Shown here: positions 18,748-28,039 of the stretch, piece by piece
Numbering within the stretch: position 1 is the first letter of the stretch
Layout of the letters: each line of letters opens with the position of its first letter
Assembly (NCBI RefSeq): GCF_014863405.1
Contig: NZ_JACZZA010000002.1
Location: forward strand, 434,001-498,000
Direction of reading: 5' to 3'
Source: Dyella acidiphila
Lineage (GTDB): Bacteria; Pseudomonadota; Gammaproteobacteria; Xanthomonadales; Rhodanobacteraceae
Length of the DNA stretch: 64,000 nucleotides
Translations under genes and position numbers: made by a program
The notes under the pieces: model-generated
Database searches by the model: none
What the model saw: only the letters and a program-made list of their open reading frames with translations
Told to the model about the DNA's origin: nothing

Positions 18748-19221
18748 ATGCGCGCTTCCCTGTTTCGCCGCCTGCTCAACCTGTGGCCGCCGTTCTTGTG
18801 CAATAGCATCCGCGTGCTGAGCCTGGACGAGGCGTACACCGAGGCGCGCGTGGTATTGCGGTTGCGGCCCTGGAATCGCAATTACGTGCGGGCCCAGTTC
18901 GGCGGCAACCTGTTCGCCATGACCGATCCGTTCTGGATGCTGCTGATCCTGCAACACCTGGGCAAAGACCACTACGTATGGGACAAGGCCGGCGCGATCG
19001 ATTTCGTGGCACCGGGGCGGGCCGATGTATACGCCCACTTCCAGCTCACGCCGCAGGTACTGGATGAATTGCGCGCCGCAGCTGCTGTCGGCGAAAAAGT
19101 GCTGCGCTGGTTCGAGGTGGAAATCAGAACGGCAGCCGGCGAGCTGGTCGCGGTGGTGCGCAAGCAGATCTATGTGCGATTGAAGCCGCGCGAACGGCCG
19201 AATACGGCCGCATCTGCGTAG
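18748..19221 (+). CDS. DUF4442 hot-dog-fold thioesterase-like protein
   Basis: 157 aa. Matches DUF4442: NLWPPFLCNSIRVLSLDEAY, the VRLRPWNRNYVRAQFGGNLF-like core and FGGNLFAMTDPFWMLLILQ, then YVWDKAGAIDFVAPGRADV. Hot-dog thioesterases act on acyl-CoA or acyl-ACP thioesters, but no substrate is known for this family. No clear Shine-Dalgarno: a terminator hairpin ends three bases before the ATG. The stop codon is part of the first unit of a TAGGCA repeat. Confidence 0.88.
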   Translation: MRASLFRRLLNLWPPFLCNSIRVLSLDEAYTEARVVLRLRPWNRNYVRAQFGGNLFAMTDPFWMLLILQHLGKDHYVWDKAGAIDFVAPGRADVYAHFQLTPQVLDELRAAAAVGEKVLRWFEVEIRTAAGELVAVVRKQIYVRLKPRERPNTAASA

Positions 19222-19254
19222 GCATAGGCATAGGCATAGGCATAGGCATAGGCA
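19219..19254 (+). repeat. Hexanucleotide tandem repeat, six perfect TAGGCA units
   Basis: Six perfect contiguous copies of TAGGCA. The first contains the TAG stop of the DUF4442 gene. It lies 92 bp upstream of the DUF502 gene. Confidence 0.97.
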
Positions 19255-19345
19255 CCGAAGCATCGATCCGTGCAGCGCCGTGTCAAGCGGTGGTGAAGGG
19301 CTTTCCCTACAATGAGCCCTTCCCCATCCCCCGAAAAATCTTGCC

Positions 19346-20023
19346 ATGCAGCGGCTACGCTTCAAACGCTACATCATCACCGGCCTGCTTACTTTCATGC
19401 CCTTGTGGGTGACCTGGCTGGTCTTCAAATTCATTCTCGGCGTGCTGGCCGAACTGGGTGCGCCGCTGGTCACCGCATTGCTCGGCACTCTCGGCTTCGT
19501 GGCGCCACGCACCGCCGATCAGCTCAATCACAGCTGGGCCACGTTCGTGCTGGCGCTATTGCTGACTTTGCTGGCGCTGTACCTGATCGGCTTTCTGGCC
19601 AACCGCGTAGTCGGCCAGCGTCTGCTGCACGCCTTCGATACCTTGCTGCAACGCATTCCGCTGGTGCAGACCATTTACGGCGGCACCAAGAAGCTCACCG
19701 CCGTGCTGCAGAACAAGCCCAGCGGAACGCAGCGCGTGGTGCTGGTGGATTTTCCGCGCAAGGGCATGAAGGCGGTGGGCTTCGTCACCCGCGTGATGAC
19801 CGAGCAAGGCAGCGGCCGCGAGATCGCGGCGGTGTATATCCCGACCACGCCCAATCCCACTGGCGGTTATCTGGAGATGGTGCCGGTGGAAGAACTCACG
19901 CCCACCGACTGGACCATGGACCAGGCCATGGCTTTTATCATTTCCGGCGGTGCCGCCGCCCCTGATACCTTGCCCGCCTCGGCCACCGCCTTGCCGGCCG
20001 CATCTTCAGGGGATCGTGAATGA
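19346..20023 (+). CDS. DUF502 family membrane protein
   Basis: 225 aa with two N-terminal membrane helices (YIITGLLTFMPLWVTWLVF, FVLALLLTLLALYLIGFLAN), then the DUF502 signature PLVQTIYGGTKKLTAVL and FVTRVMTEQGSGREIAAVYIPTTPNPTGGYLEMVP. Function in bacteria is unknown. The stop overlaps the ATG of the M14 peptidase gene (ATGA), suggesting coupled translation. Confidence 0.93.
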   Translation: MQRLRFKRYIITGLLTFMPLWVTWLVFKFILGVLAELGAPLVTALLGTLGFVAPRTADQLNHSWATFVLALLLTLLALYLIGFLANRVVGQRLLHAFDTLLQRIPLVQTIYGGTKKLTAVLQNKPSGTQRVVLVDFPRKGMKAVGFVTRVMTEQGSGREIAAVYIPTTPNPTGGYLEMVPVEELTPTDWTMDQAMAFIISGGAAAPDTLPASATALPAASSGDRE

Positions 20024-21828
20024 GTCATCGCCGCGTGTTGCTGTCTTTCCTGCTGGGGGCATTCGCCATCGCCGCCCATGCTGCCACCCCGCAGGACAGT
20101 ACCTGGATCACGCCGGCCGAAACGGCGCAGTTCCGCACCACACCCAGCTACGCACAGACGCTGGCGTATCTGCAGCGGCTGCAGCAGGCGGCGCCGGGCA
20201 AGATCAAGCTGGAAAGCTTCGGCATCTCGCCGCAAGGCCGGCCGATGACGGTGGTGATCGCCAGCAGCGACGGTACGTTTACGCCGGCAGCGGCACGCGC
20301 GGCGCACAGGCCGGTGGTGCTGGTGCAGGCCGGCATCCACCCCGGCGAAATCGAAGGCAAGGACGCGGGCCTGATGCTGTTGCGCGATATCGCCATCACC
20401 GGCAAATACGCGCACCTGCTCGACCATGTGGTGCTGGTGTACATCCCGGTGTTCAGCGTGGACGGGCACGAAAACAGCTCGCCCTACAACCGCATCAACC
20501 AGAACGGCCCGGACAGCATGGGTTTCCGCGGCCAGGCGCAATACCTCAACCTCAACCGCGACTACATCAAGGCCGATGCGCCCGAAATGCTGGCGTGGCT
20601 GAAGCTGTGGCAGACCTGGCTGCCCGACTTCCTGGTCGATGTGCACACCACCGACGGCGCCGACTACCAGTACGACCTGACCTGGTACACCGAAGATCCG
20701 CACAAGCTCGATCCGGCCATCGACCAGTGGCAGCGCAAAACCATCGTCGACGAAGCCATGCCCGCTTATGAAAAGCGCGGCCATCTCGCCTCGATCTACC
20801 TGGAGTTCAAGGACGGCCGCGATCCGCGCAAGGGCATCGAGAATTTCGGCTCCGGCCCGCGCTTCTCCACCGGCTACGCGGCACTGCAGAACCGCCCCGC
20901 GCTGTTGCTGGAAACGCATATGCTGAAAACCTATGCGGTGCGCGTGCACGCCATCTACGATCTGCTCGCCGTGCTGCTGGACGACATCGACCGCCATCCT
21001 GCCGCCCTGCTCGCCGCCACCGCCAAGGCCGATGCCGACACCATCGCTCGCGCCGACAACCCGGATGCGCAGGTACCGCTCACTTTCAAGGGCGATCCCA
21101 CACCCACGCCGTTCGAGCTGAAGGGTTATGCGTTCACGCAAACCCACAGTGACATCTCCAACGACACCTGGATCCAGTACGACCCCAGCAAGCCGCAGAC
21201 CTACCGCATCGACAACTGGAACGGGCTGCTGCCCGATGTATCGATCACGCCGCCAGTGGCCTATGTGATACCAGCCGAATGGACCGCCATCATCCAGAAG
21301 CTCGATGCGCACGGCATCGCTTATCGCCGCATCGGTCACAAGATGAAGCAGATCCAGGCCCAGGCCTATCAGCTCGATCATCCGCAATGGGCCAGCCAGC
21401 CGTTCGAAGGACATCTGATGCTGCGCAGCTTCGACCTGCACAGCGTGCCGACCGAAGTGGAGCTGCCGCCGGGCTCGGTGATCGTGCCAATGGACCAGCG
21501 CGCGGCGAACGTGGCGATCGAACTGCTGGAACCGCAGGCGCCCGATTCGCTGCTGCATTGGGGTTATCTCGACGCGATCTTCGAGCTCAAGGAATACGGC
21601 GAGCCGCGCGTGCTGGAAAAGCTGGCGCGCGACATGCTGGCCAAGGATCCCGCATTGAAAGCCGAGTTCGAGCAGAAGCTGCATGACGATCCGGCGTTTG
21701 CGGCAAGCAGCCGGGCGCGGCTGGAATTCTTCTTCGAGCGCTCGCCGTGGTATCGCGTGCAGAATGCGGGCCGCTATCCGGTACTGCGACTGGATGCAAA
21801 ACAGATGGCGATACTCGCCACAAAATAG
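20020..21828 (+). CDS. M14 family metallopeptidase, secreted
   Basis: 602 aa with a signal peptide (LLSFLLGAFAIAAHA, cut after Ala). Zinc ligands of the carboxypeptidase A fold are visible: His and Glu in QAGIHPGEIEGKDAG (near residue 110) and His in LVDVHTTDGADYQYDLTW (near 211); the catalytic Glu is probably in LLLETHMLKTYAVRVHA. Expected to trim peptides in the periplasm. Probably co-translated with DUF502. A C-terminal region of about 240 residues beyond the catalytic domain resembles other gammaproteobacterial M14 proteins. Confidence 0.94.
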   Translation: MSHRRVLLSFLLGAFAIAAHAATPQDSTWITPAETAQFRTTPSYAQTLAYLQRLQQAAPGKIKLESFGISPQGRPMTVVIASSDGTFTPAAARAAHRPVVLVQAGIHPGEIEGKDAGLMLLRDIAITGKYAHLLDHVVLVYIPVFSVDGHENSSPYNRINQNGPDSMGFRGQAQYLNLNRDYIKADAPEMLAWLKLWQTWLPDFLVDVHTTDGADYQYDLTWYTEDPHKLDPAIDQWQRKTIVDEAMPAYEKRGHLASIYLEFKDGRDPRKGIENFGSGPRFSTGYAALQNRPALLLETHMLKTYAVRVHAIYDLLAVLLDDIDRHPAALLAATAKADADTIARADNPDAQVPLTFKGDPTPTPFELKGYAFTQTHSDISNDTWIQYDPSKPQTYRIDNWNGLLPDVSITPPVAYVIPAEWTAIIQKLDAHGIAYRRIGHKMKQIQAQAYQLDHPQWASQPFEGHLMLRSFDLHSVPTEVELPPGSVIVPMDQRAANVAIELLEPQAPDSLLHWGYLDAIFELKEYGEPRVLEKLARDMLAKDPALKAEFEQKLHDDPAFAASSRARLEFFFERSPWYRVQNAGRYPVLRLDAKQMAILATK

Positions 21829-21847
21829 AGACAGCGCGTAAGCCGGC

Positions 21848-21933
21848 TAGGTTGGGTTAGCGCAGCGTAACCCAACGATGTCCCACGGCTTCGATGGAGA
21901 TTTGTTGGGTTACGCTGCGCTAACCCAACCTAC
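21848..21933. repeat. REP family 1 copy b (two type A arms)
   Basis: TAGGTTGGGTTAGCGCAGCGTAACCC, spacer, then the mirrored arm. The outer flanks TAAGCCGG and CCGGCTTA extend the palindrome. It sits between the convergent M14 peptidase and multicopper oxidase genes. Confidence 0.9.
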
Positions 21934-21938
21934 CCGGC

Positions 21939-23561
21939 TTATGCTGCGACGACTTCGAACGGGCGCATCATCTCGTTAGCCTCGTGCTCCAGCAGATGGC
22001 AATGCCATACATAGCGGCCGACGTAACCATCGAAGCGCGTGATGATGCGCGTAATCATCCCCGGATACGCCTGCACCACATCCTTCCAGCCCGCTTCGCC
22101 GGCTTCCGGCGGCTGTGCCGGGCCGATATAGCGGATGGTTTTCGAGGCCAGCCACTGGCCCTGGTCGAATGGACGGCGATCGAGAATCTGGAAGCGCACC
22201 ATATGCAGGTGGATCGGGTGCGTATCGTCGGTGAGATTGAGCAGGCTCCAGATTTCGGTACTGCCCAGCACCGGCTTTTCCGTCACCGGCTCATGCCAGC
22301 GCTTGCCGTTGAGCAGCATCAGCATCGGCTCGGCCACGCAATCGTCGTATTCGTCCAGCGTCATCAGGCGCTGATGGGTGGCGGCAGATTCAGGCATGCG
22401 CGGCACGTCGCGCAGCACCGCCGGCACCACGCTGGTATCGCGTACGCTGCCGCGGCCGACGCGAAACTGCATGATCGGCAGCGCGTCGTTGATCAACTCC
22501 AGCTGCTGTCCGCCCATGCCGGAAAAATCGATCACCAGATCGACCCGCTCCGCCGGCGCCAGCAGCACACTTTTTTGCACTAGCGGCGCTGCCAGCAGGC
22601 CTTGGTCGCTGCCGATCTGCTGGAACGGTCGGCCACCGGCCAGCTTCAAATGGAAGAAGCGTGCATTGGCTGCATTGAGCACGCGGAAACGATAACGGCG
22701 CGGCTGCACTTCCAGGTACGGCAGCAAGGCGCCATTCACCAGCATGGCATCGCCGAAAACCTCCGATACCCACGGCGCATCGCTATTGCCGGATACCGGG
22801 TAATACAGCTGCGCATCCTTGGTCAGCAGGCGATCGCTCAAGGTCAGCGGGATTTCCTGTTCGCCACTGGGCAGGCCGAGCGACTGCTCGTGTTCGTCGC
22901 GCAGGATCAGGTTGCCGAACATGCCGGCATAGATGTTCAGCCGATTAATGCCCATCGCATGGTCGTGATACCAGAGCGTGGCCGCCTCCTGTTTGTTCGG
23001 ATACGTGTGCACGCGCGACTGGCCCGGTACGTACCAGTCATCCGGATAACCGTCGCTCTCCGTCTGCACGCAGGCACCATGCACGTGCACGATGGCGCGC
23101 ACTTCGGGCTTGTCTTGTTCGGCGCCGTGGATACGGTGATCGATCGGCAGGAAATGCTTGCCGGGCAGCCGATTGCGCCATTCGATCCGCGCCGGCTTGC
23201 CGCTCAGCGCTTCGATAGTCGGCCCCGGCATGCTGTTGCCGTAGGTCCATAGCCGCGTGGGCGGCAGGTCGCGATGCAGGCGCTGACTGGTTTCCTGCAT
23301 ATCGATCTGCAGCAGCTTGCCCGGATCGGCATGCAGCACCGGCGGCAGCGGCAGCGGATCGACGAAGGCTTTTAGCGTGGTCGGATCGAGCAGCAACGGC
23401 ACTTTGGCCTGGTCGGTGACCATGTGCTTGCACAGCGTGCCACCGCCCATTCTCGGCTTTGGCATCGATTGCATGTCATGCGCCAGCATGCGCATGGGCC
23501 ATGCGCCGGCACCCAGACCCAACATCGACCACTTCAGGAAATCGCGACGGGAAGCAGACAC
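21939..23561 (-). CDS. Tat-exported multicopper oxidase
   Basis: 540 aa from a GTG at 23561 with TGGAGG nine bases upstream. A frame to 23609 exists, but this start puts the Tat motif SASRRDFLKWSMLGLGAGAW right at the N-terminus. Copper ligands: HVHGACVQ, WYHDHAMGI, DTHPIHLHMVRFQI and the C-terminal WHCHLLEHEANEMMRPF, giving type 1 and trinuclear sites. The CotA/bilirubin-oxidase-like layout suggests oxidation of phenols or metal ions, perhaps copper or manganese tolerance; the substrate is unknown. Its own mRNA is separated from the upstream phosphoesterase by a terminator. Confidence 0.94.
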   Translation of the reverse strand: MSASRRDFLKWSMLGLGAGAWPMRMLAHDMQSMPKPRMGGGTLCKHMVTDQAKVPLLLDPTTLKAFVDPLPLPPVLHADPGKLLQIDMQETSQRLHRDLPPTRLWTYGNSMPGPTIEALSGKPARIEWRNRLPGKHFLPIDHRIHGAEQDKPEVRAIVHVHGACVQTESDGYPDDWYVPGQSRVHTYPNKQEAATLWYHDHAMGINRLNIYAGMFGNLILRDEHEQSLGLPSGEQEIPLTLSDRLLTKDAQLYYPVSGNSDAPWVSEVFGDAMLVNGALLPYLEVQPRRYRFRVLNAANARFFHLKLAGGRPFQQIGSDQGLLAAPLVQKSVLLAPAERVDLVIDFSGMGGQQLELINDALPIMQFRVGRGSVRDTSVVPAVLRDVPRMPESAATHQRLMTLDEYDDCVAEPMLMLLNGKRWHEPVTEKPVLGSTEIWSLLNLTDDTHPIHLHMVRFQILDRRPFDQGQWLASKTIRYIGPAQPPEAGEAGWKDVVQAYPGMITRIITRFDGYVGRYVWHCHLLEHEANEMMRPFEVVAA

Positions 23562-23607
23562 GCGCAAGCGCCTCCAGACAACTGGCCGGCATGCGCCGGC
23601 AATAAGC

Positions 23608-23641
23608 AAAAAAGCATCGCCCCACCGGAATGGGGCGATGC
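23608..23641 (-). terminator. Terminator after the phosphoesterase gene
   Basis: GCATCGCCCCA/TGGGGCGATGC stem with a six-base loop; on the minus strand it is followed by TTTTTT. It lies between the phosphoesterase and multicopper oxidase genes, both on the minus strand. Confidence 0.9.
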
Positions 23642-23678
23642 GCGAGTTTGCATCACAGCATGCGTTGCTGCGGCAACC

Positions 23679-25316
23679 TTACCAGTTGCGCGCCAGCGGT
23701 TCGCCAGTCTGCTCGTTGAGATACAGCGGGCGGTTGACCGGGAACGGCAGGTAGAAGTCGAACATGCCGCTGATCGAGCCGGACGTGGCGTCGAAGGAGC
23801 CGCCGCCGATGCGCTGGCCGCGCAGCCAGTTGTCTTCGATAAAGCGGGTGATCGAGGCTTGGTCGACCAGAGTGTGGTCCACATAGTTCTGGCGGGCCCA
23901 CGGCGAGACCACCAGCATCGGCAGGCGCGGACCATAACCGCAGCGGCCCTGCACCGGCTTGCCGTTGCTGTTGGTGCCCGGCAGCGTGCCGTGCGCACTG
24001 CACTGGCCCGAACCGCTCAGCGCATCCTGGCTGCTCTGCGAACCGTTGACGTGCGGCGCCGCCTGATGGTCGTACCAGCCGTCGGAGTCGTCATACGCGA
24101 TGATGACCGCGGTGTCCTTCCACTCCGGCTGCTGCTGCAGGAAGTTGATCACGTGGGTGACGAAGGCCTGCTCATCCAACGGATCGGAATAGCCGGCATG
24201 GCCGTCCTGGTAGCCCGGCGCCTTGAGGAAGCTCACCGCCGGCAGGTTGTGCGCCTGCACCGCAGCGTAGAAATCGTTGACGTCGTACTGATGGTTGGCC
24301 GCATCGCCCTGGTGGCCGATCATTGCCACCGAGGTCGGACGCGTGTGGTTCGGGTTGGCCGTGCTGGCGTAGTACTGGAACGGCTGGTGATGCGGAATGT
24401 AGTCGGCCTTCAGCGTCTGCGTCACCGTGGACAGCGTGCTGCGCTGGCAGCCGGTGGTGTTGTTCGCGTTCACCGTGCCGAGGTCGAAGCCGCCTTCGAA
24501 GAAGCCCCAGGTGATGCCCTTGGCATTGAGCAGATCGCCGATGTTCTTGCCGCTCATGCGCACGCGTGCGCCGCTGGTGGTGGAGCACGCGTCATCGGTC
24601 GGATCGGCGTCGGAGGTCAGCGTGTAGCCGCCCTGGCCGTCGGCCACTTCGTCGGCTGCGGCGGCGATCGTATCGGTGGTGCCGTTGGTCTGGCCGGAGA
24701 CCAGGTTGATCGCACCCTGGGTGGAGGCGCCGAAGGTGGAACCGTAGCTGTTGTCGCTCATCGCGAAGTGCTGCGCGTAGTTCCACATCGCGGTGACGGT
24801 GTTGCCGTCGTAATAGCCCATCACCTGGCCATTGCTTTCTTCGGCCGCGGTGGCGCCCGGCAGCGTTTCGCCGGCGCCGGTGAATTCGGGGAACAGGTCC
24901 ATCGCGTCGTTATCGAAGGCCTGCTGTTCGGGCTGGTAATCGTGATCCTGGTCGGCGGTCGCGGCCTGCTGCGGCGACAGGCGGAACGGATTGATCGCGC
25001 CGGTGCCGTTGCCGCTGTTGCTGGCGTTCGGGTTGTGCGACAGCAGCGACGGCGTATAGCCGTTCACGCGCGGGGTAAACGGCGCCGGATAGAACTTCGA
25101 CTCGCCCGGCAGGTTCTGCGCATAGGGATAGGTGCCGAAGTAATGATCGAAGGACACGTTCTCCTGGAAGATCACCACCAGGTGCTTGATCGGGGTGGCC
25201 GTGCGCACATGATCCCCGCCGCGATGGAAATCGGCGGAATCGGGCCCCTGCGCAGACGACGCAACGGACAGGGTAAGCAAACTTGCGGCAAGACAGACGG
25301 CAAGACGGGTGCGCAT
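23679..25316 (-). CDS. Secreted phosphoesterase, AcpA/phospholipase C family
   Basis: 545 aa from the ATG at 25316 (GGAGA just upstream); the frame runs on to 25376 without family support. Signal peptide RLAVCLAASLLTLSVASSAQG. Phosphoesterase-family (PF04185) motifs: IKHLVVIFQENVSFDHYFGTYP with the metal-binding E-N, AMSDNSYGSTFGASTQGAINL, and IAYDDSDGWYDHQAAP. The family includes acid phosphatases and phospholipases C; which activity applies cannot be told. Monocistronic with its own terminator. Confidence 0.93.
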   Translation of the reverse strand: MRTRLAVCLAASLLTLSVASSAQGPDSADFHRGGDHVRTATPIKHLVVIFQENVSFDHYFGTYPYAQNLPGESKFYPAPFTPRVNGYTPSLLSHNPNASNSGNGTGAINPFRLSPQQAATADQDHDYQPEQQAFDNDAMDLFPEFTGAGETLPGATAAEESNGQVMGYYDGNTVTAMWNYAQHFAMSDNSYGSTFGASTQGAINLVSGQTNGTTDTIAAAADEVADGQGGYTLTSDADPTDDACSTTSGARVRMSGKNIGDLLNAKGITWGFFEGGFDLGTVNANNTTGCQRSTLSTVTQTLKADYIPHHQPFQYYASTANPNHTRPTSVAMIGHQGDAANHQYDVNDFYAAVQAHNLPAVSFLKAPGYQDGHAGYSDPLDEQAFVTHVINFLQQQPEWKDTAVIIAYDDSDGWYDHQAAPHVNGSQSSQDALSGSGQCSAHGTLPGTNSNGKPVQGRCGYGPRLPMLVVSPWARQNYVDHTLVDQASITRFIEDNWLRGQRIGGGSFDATSGSISGMFDFYLPFPVNRPLYLNEQTGEPLARNW

Positions 25317-25530
25317 GGCAGTCTCCGGTGACGGTCGATGGGCACGCTCCCCTAAGCGTGGATAGCCGAAGACCATACGCAGGGCGCATGACAGGCCGGT
25401 AACAGCCAGACGACGAGGGTTCCGTTTTTTGTGTCAGCGCACGGGACGCAGCCTTGCCCTGCCCCGGTCATGGGCAACGCCAACCGGCCCGGCGCGCCCC
25501 AGACGCAGCCGGGCCGCCCACTACTACCCC

Positions 25531-25585
25531 TGACCTTTGACACTATGGGTGCCCATGACCTTTGACCTAGCGTGGAGGGTCATGG
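25531..25585. promoter_or_regulatory. Nested repeats upstream of pepO, candidate operator
   Basis: Direct repeat TGACCTTTGAC at 25531-25541 and 25556-25566 surrounds the inverted repeat ATGGG-TG-CCCAT (25544-25555). A second inverted pair CCATGACC (25553-25560) and GGTCATGG (25578-25585) overlaps it. The rest of the 344-bp gap (25317-25660) shows nothing else I can name. Confidence 0.45.
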
Positions 25586-25660
25586 CCGGATCACGGGGAT
25601 GGCCAGCCACACCGGAAGCCGCCTGCGCGCGTTCCGTCGACTCATATACGAGGGATATCC

Positions 25661-27787
25661 ATGACCTACAAGCATTTGAAGCCGCTGCTGCTCGCCGCCA
25701 GCGTCACCTTTGCCCTGGCCGCCTGCGGCAAGCAGGAGCAGGCCGCGGCACCCGCCCCGGCGCCTGCCGCCACGGCACCGGCCGCCGCTGCGACCACCGC
25801 CAGCGCCGCCAAGCCGGCCAGCGTGTTCGACGCCAGCGAGCTGGATAGCAGCATCAATGCCTGCCAGGACTTCAACGGCTTCGTCAACGCCAAGTGGATC
25901 GCGGCCAACCCGATCCCGAACGACCGCACCAGCTGGGGCGCCTTCAACGCGCTCGCCGAAAAGAGCCTGGCGACCCAGCACGACATCGCCGACGAAGCGG
26001 CCAAGAATGCTGCCCAGGCCAAGGCCGGTTCGATCGAGCAGAAGATCGGCTACCTGTACCAGGCCGGCATGGACGAAGACGCCCGCAACAAGCTCGGCTT
26101 CGATCCGATCAAGCCCAAGCTGGCGCAGATCGACGGGCTGAAGACGCCGGCCGATATCAGCAAGTTCATCGACGACCGTTTCGCCGAGGGCGATCAGCAG
26201 GTGTTCCAGTTCGGCTCCGGCGCCGACTTCAAGGATGCCAAGCTGCAGATCGCGTTCGCCAACCAGAGCGGCCTGGGCCTGCCCACCGCCGACTACTACA
26301 CCGATCCCAAGCACGCCGATCTGCGCGATGCGTACAAGGCGTATATCGCCAAGTCGCTGACGCTTACGGGCGTGTCCGACGCCGACGCGAAGAAGCAGGC
26401 CGACGAAGTGCTGGCCTTCGAAACGCAGCTGGCCAAGGCCTCGCTGACGCCGACCGAACTGCGTGATCTGAAGAACGAATACAACTTCGTCAGCGTGGCC
26501 CAGGCCGACAAGGTCACCCCGCACTTCAACTGGCAGGATTTCTTCAAGGCCCAGGGCCTGACCATCGACAAGGGCTTCTCGCTGTCGCAGCCGAAGTTCT
26601 TCGCCGAGTTCGACAAGCTGCTGGCCACCGCGCCGGTGGCGCAGTGGCAGGCCTATCTGCGCTTCCACGCGATCGATGACGCCTCCTCGGACCTCAGCAC
26701 CGCCTTCCAGGACAACCGCTTCGACTTCTACGGCAAGACCCTGTCCGGCCAGCCGGAACAGAAGGCGCTGTGGAAGCGCGTGCTGGGCACGGTGAACCAG
26801 TCGATGGGCGAGGCGTTGGGCCAGCTGTACGTGGCCAAGGAATTCACCCCCGAAGCCAAGCAGCATGCGCAGGACCTGGTCACCAACGTGCGCGAAGCGC
26901 TGAAGAACCGCATCGAGCACCTGGACTGGATGAGCGACGACACCAAGCAGAAGGCGATCGACAAGTGGAACAAGTTCCTGCCCAAGATCGGCTATCCGGA
27001 CCACTGGCGTAGCTGGGACGGCCTGGACGTCAAGCAGGGCGACTTCTACGGCGACGTGATGGCCGCCGCCAAGTTCAACTACCAGTACGACATCGGCCAC
27101 ATCGGCAAGCCGACCGACCGCACCGAATGGGGCATGACCCCGCAGACGGTCAACGCCTACTACGACCCGAGCACCAACACGATCAACTTCCCGGCCGCGA
27201 TCCTGCAGCCGCCGTTCTTCTATGCCGACGGCGACGACGCGATCAACTACGGCGGCATCGGCGCGGTGATCGGTCACGAATCCAGCCACGGCTTCGACGA
27301 CCAGGGCGCGCAGTACGACGGCGACGGCAACGAATCGGATTGGTGGACGTCCAAGGACAAGTCGCAGTTCAAGGATCGCACCGGCAAGCTGGTCGACCAG
27401 TTCAATGGCTATGCGCCGCTGAAGGACAAGCCGGACCTGCACGTCAACGGCCAGCTGACCCTGGGCGAGAACATCGCCGACCTGGGCGGCCTGAACGTGG
27501 CCTACGACGCGCTGCAGGAAGCGCTGAAGAAGAACCCGACCGAAGCGCAGGCCAAGATCGACGGCTACACCCAGGACCAGCGCTTCTTCCTGAACTGGGC
27601 ACGCGTGTGGCGCCAGAACATCCGCGAGAAGCAGGCCGAGCTGTACCTCAACGTCGACCCGCACGCACCCGCTTCGCTGCGTGCGATCGGCGCGCCGTCG
27701 AACATGGCCGCCTTCGCACAGGCGTTCCAGTGCAAGGCCGGCGATTCGATGGTTCGCGATGGCGATAAGCAGGTGAAGATCTGGTAA
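25661..27787 (+). CDS. pepO: M13 (neprilysin/PepO) family metallopeptidase lipoprotein
   Basis: 708 aa zinc endopeptidase. Lipoprotein signal LLLAASVTFALAACGKQEQ, then a low-complexity Ala/Pro linker. N-terminal M13 helical domain (FNGFVNAKWIAANPIPNDRTSWGAF), catalytic HExxH in VIGHESSHGFDDQGAQYDGDG near residue 535, third ligand Glu in GENIADLGGL, and the C-terminal hydrophobic ending DKQVKIW. Probably acts in the periplasm on peptides. AGGGA seven bases before the ATG. Ends in a strong terminator. Confidence 0.96.
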   Translation: MTYKHLKPLLLAASVTFALAACGKQEQAAAPAPAPAATAPAAAATTASAAKPASVFDASELDSSINACQDFNGFVNAKWIAANPIPNDRTSWGAFNALAEKSLATQHDIADEAAKNAAQAKAGSIEQKIGYLYQAGMDEDARNKLGFDPIKPKLAQIDGLKTPADISKFIDDRFAEGDQQVFQFGSGADFKDAKLQIAFANQSGLGLPTADYYTDPKHADLRDAYKAYIAKSLTLTGVSDADAKKQADEVLAFETQLAKASLTPTELRDLKNEYNFVSVAQADKVTPHFNWQDFFKAQGLTIDKGFSLSQPKFFAEFDKLLATAPVAQWQAYLRFHAIDDASSDLSTAFQDNRFDFYGKTLSGQPEQKALWKRVLGTVNQSMGEALGQLYVAKEFTPEAKQHAQDLVTNVREALKNRIEHLDWMSDDTKQKAIDKWNKFLPKIGYPDHWRSWDGLDVKQGDFYGDVMAAAKFNYQYDIGHIGKPTDRTEWGMTPQTVNAYYDPSTNTINFPAAILQPPFFYADGDDAINYGGIGAVIGHESSHGFDDQGAQYDGDGNESDWWTSKDKSQFKDRTGKLVDQFNGYAPLKDKPDLHVNGQLTLGENIADLGGLNVAYDALQEALKKNPTEAQAKIDGYTQDQRFFLNWARVWRQNIREKQAELYLNVDPHAPASLRAIGAPSNMAAFAQAFQCKAGDSMVRDGDKQVKIW

Positions 27788-27810
27788 GCCGATCGCAGTC
27801 GTAGAAAACC

Positions 27811-27843
27811 GAAAAGCCCCGCATGCGAATGCGGGGCTTTTTG
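27811..27843 (+). terminator. Terminator after pepO
   Basis: AAAAGCCCCGCAT / ATGCGGGGCTTTTT, a long perfect stem with a T-run on the plus strand. Confidence 0.95.
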
Positions 27844-27865
27844 TTTGCCGCTCGCGAAAGGGCAG

Positions 27866-27974
27866 CACCTCCCTCCCCTGCATAGCAGGGGAGGGTCGGG
27901 GGGGTTGTCCGAGCTTGCCGCAAGTTTGAAGAGCACCCCACCCCAGCCCTCCCCTACTTCATAGGGGAGGGGGC
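27866..27974. repeat. Repeat family 2 pair, pepO/siderophore-receptor gap
   Basis: CCTCCCCTGCATAGCAGGGGAGG and, inverted, CCCCAGCCCTCCCCTACTTC with its partner, joined by a CTTGCCGCAAG segment. Related to the pairs at 14011 and 62649. Confidence 0.8.
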
Positions 27975-28039
27975 CGTTCGAGGCTTGAGAGATATCTCGC
28001 CCAGCATCGCCCCCGTTCCCCCAATGTCCGGCGCCCCGC

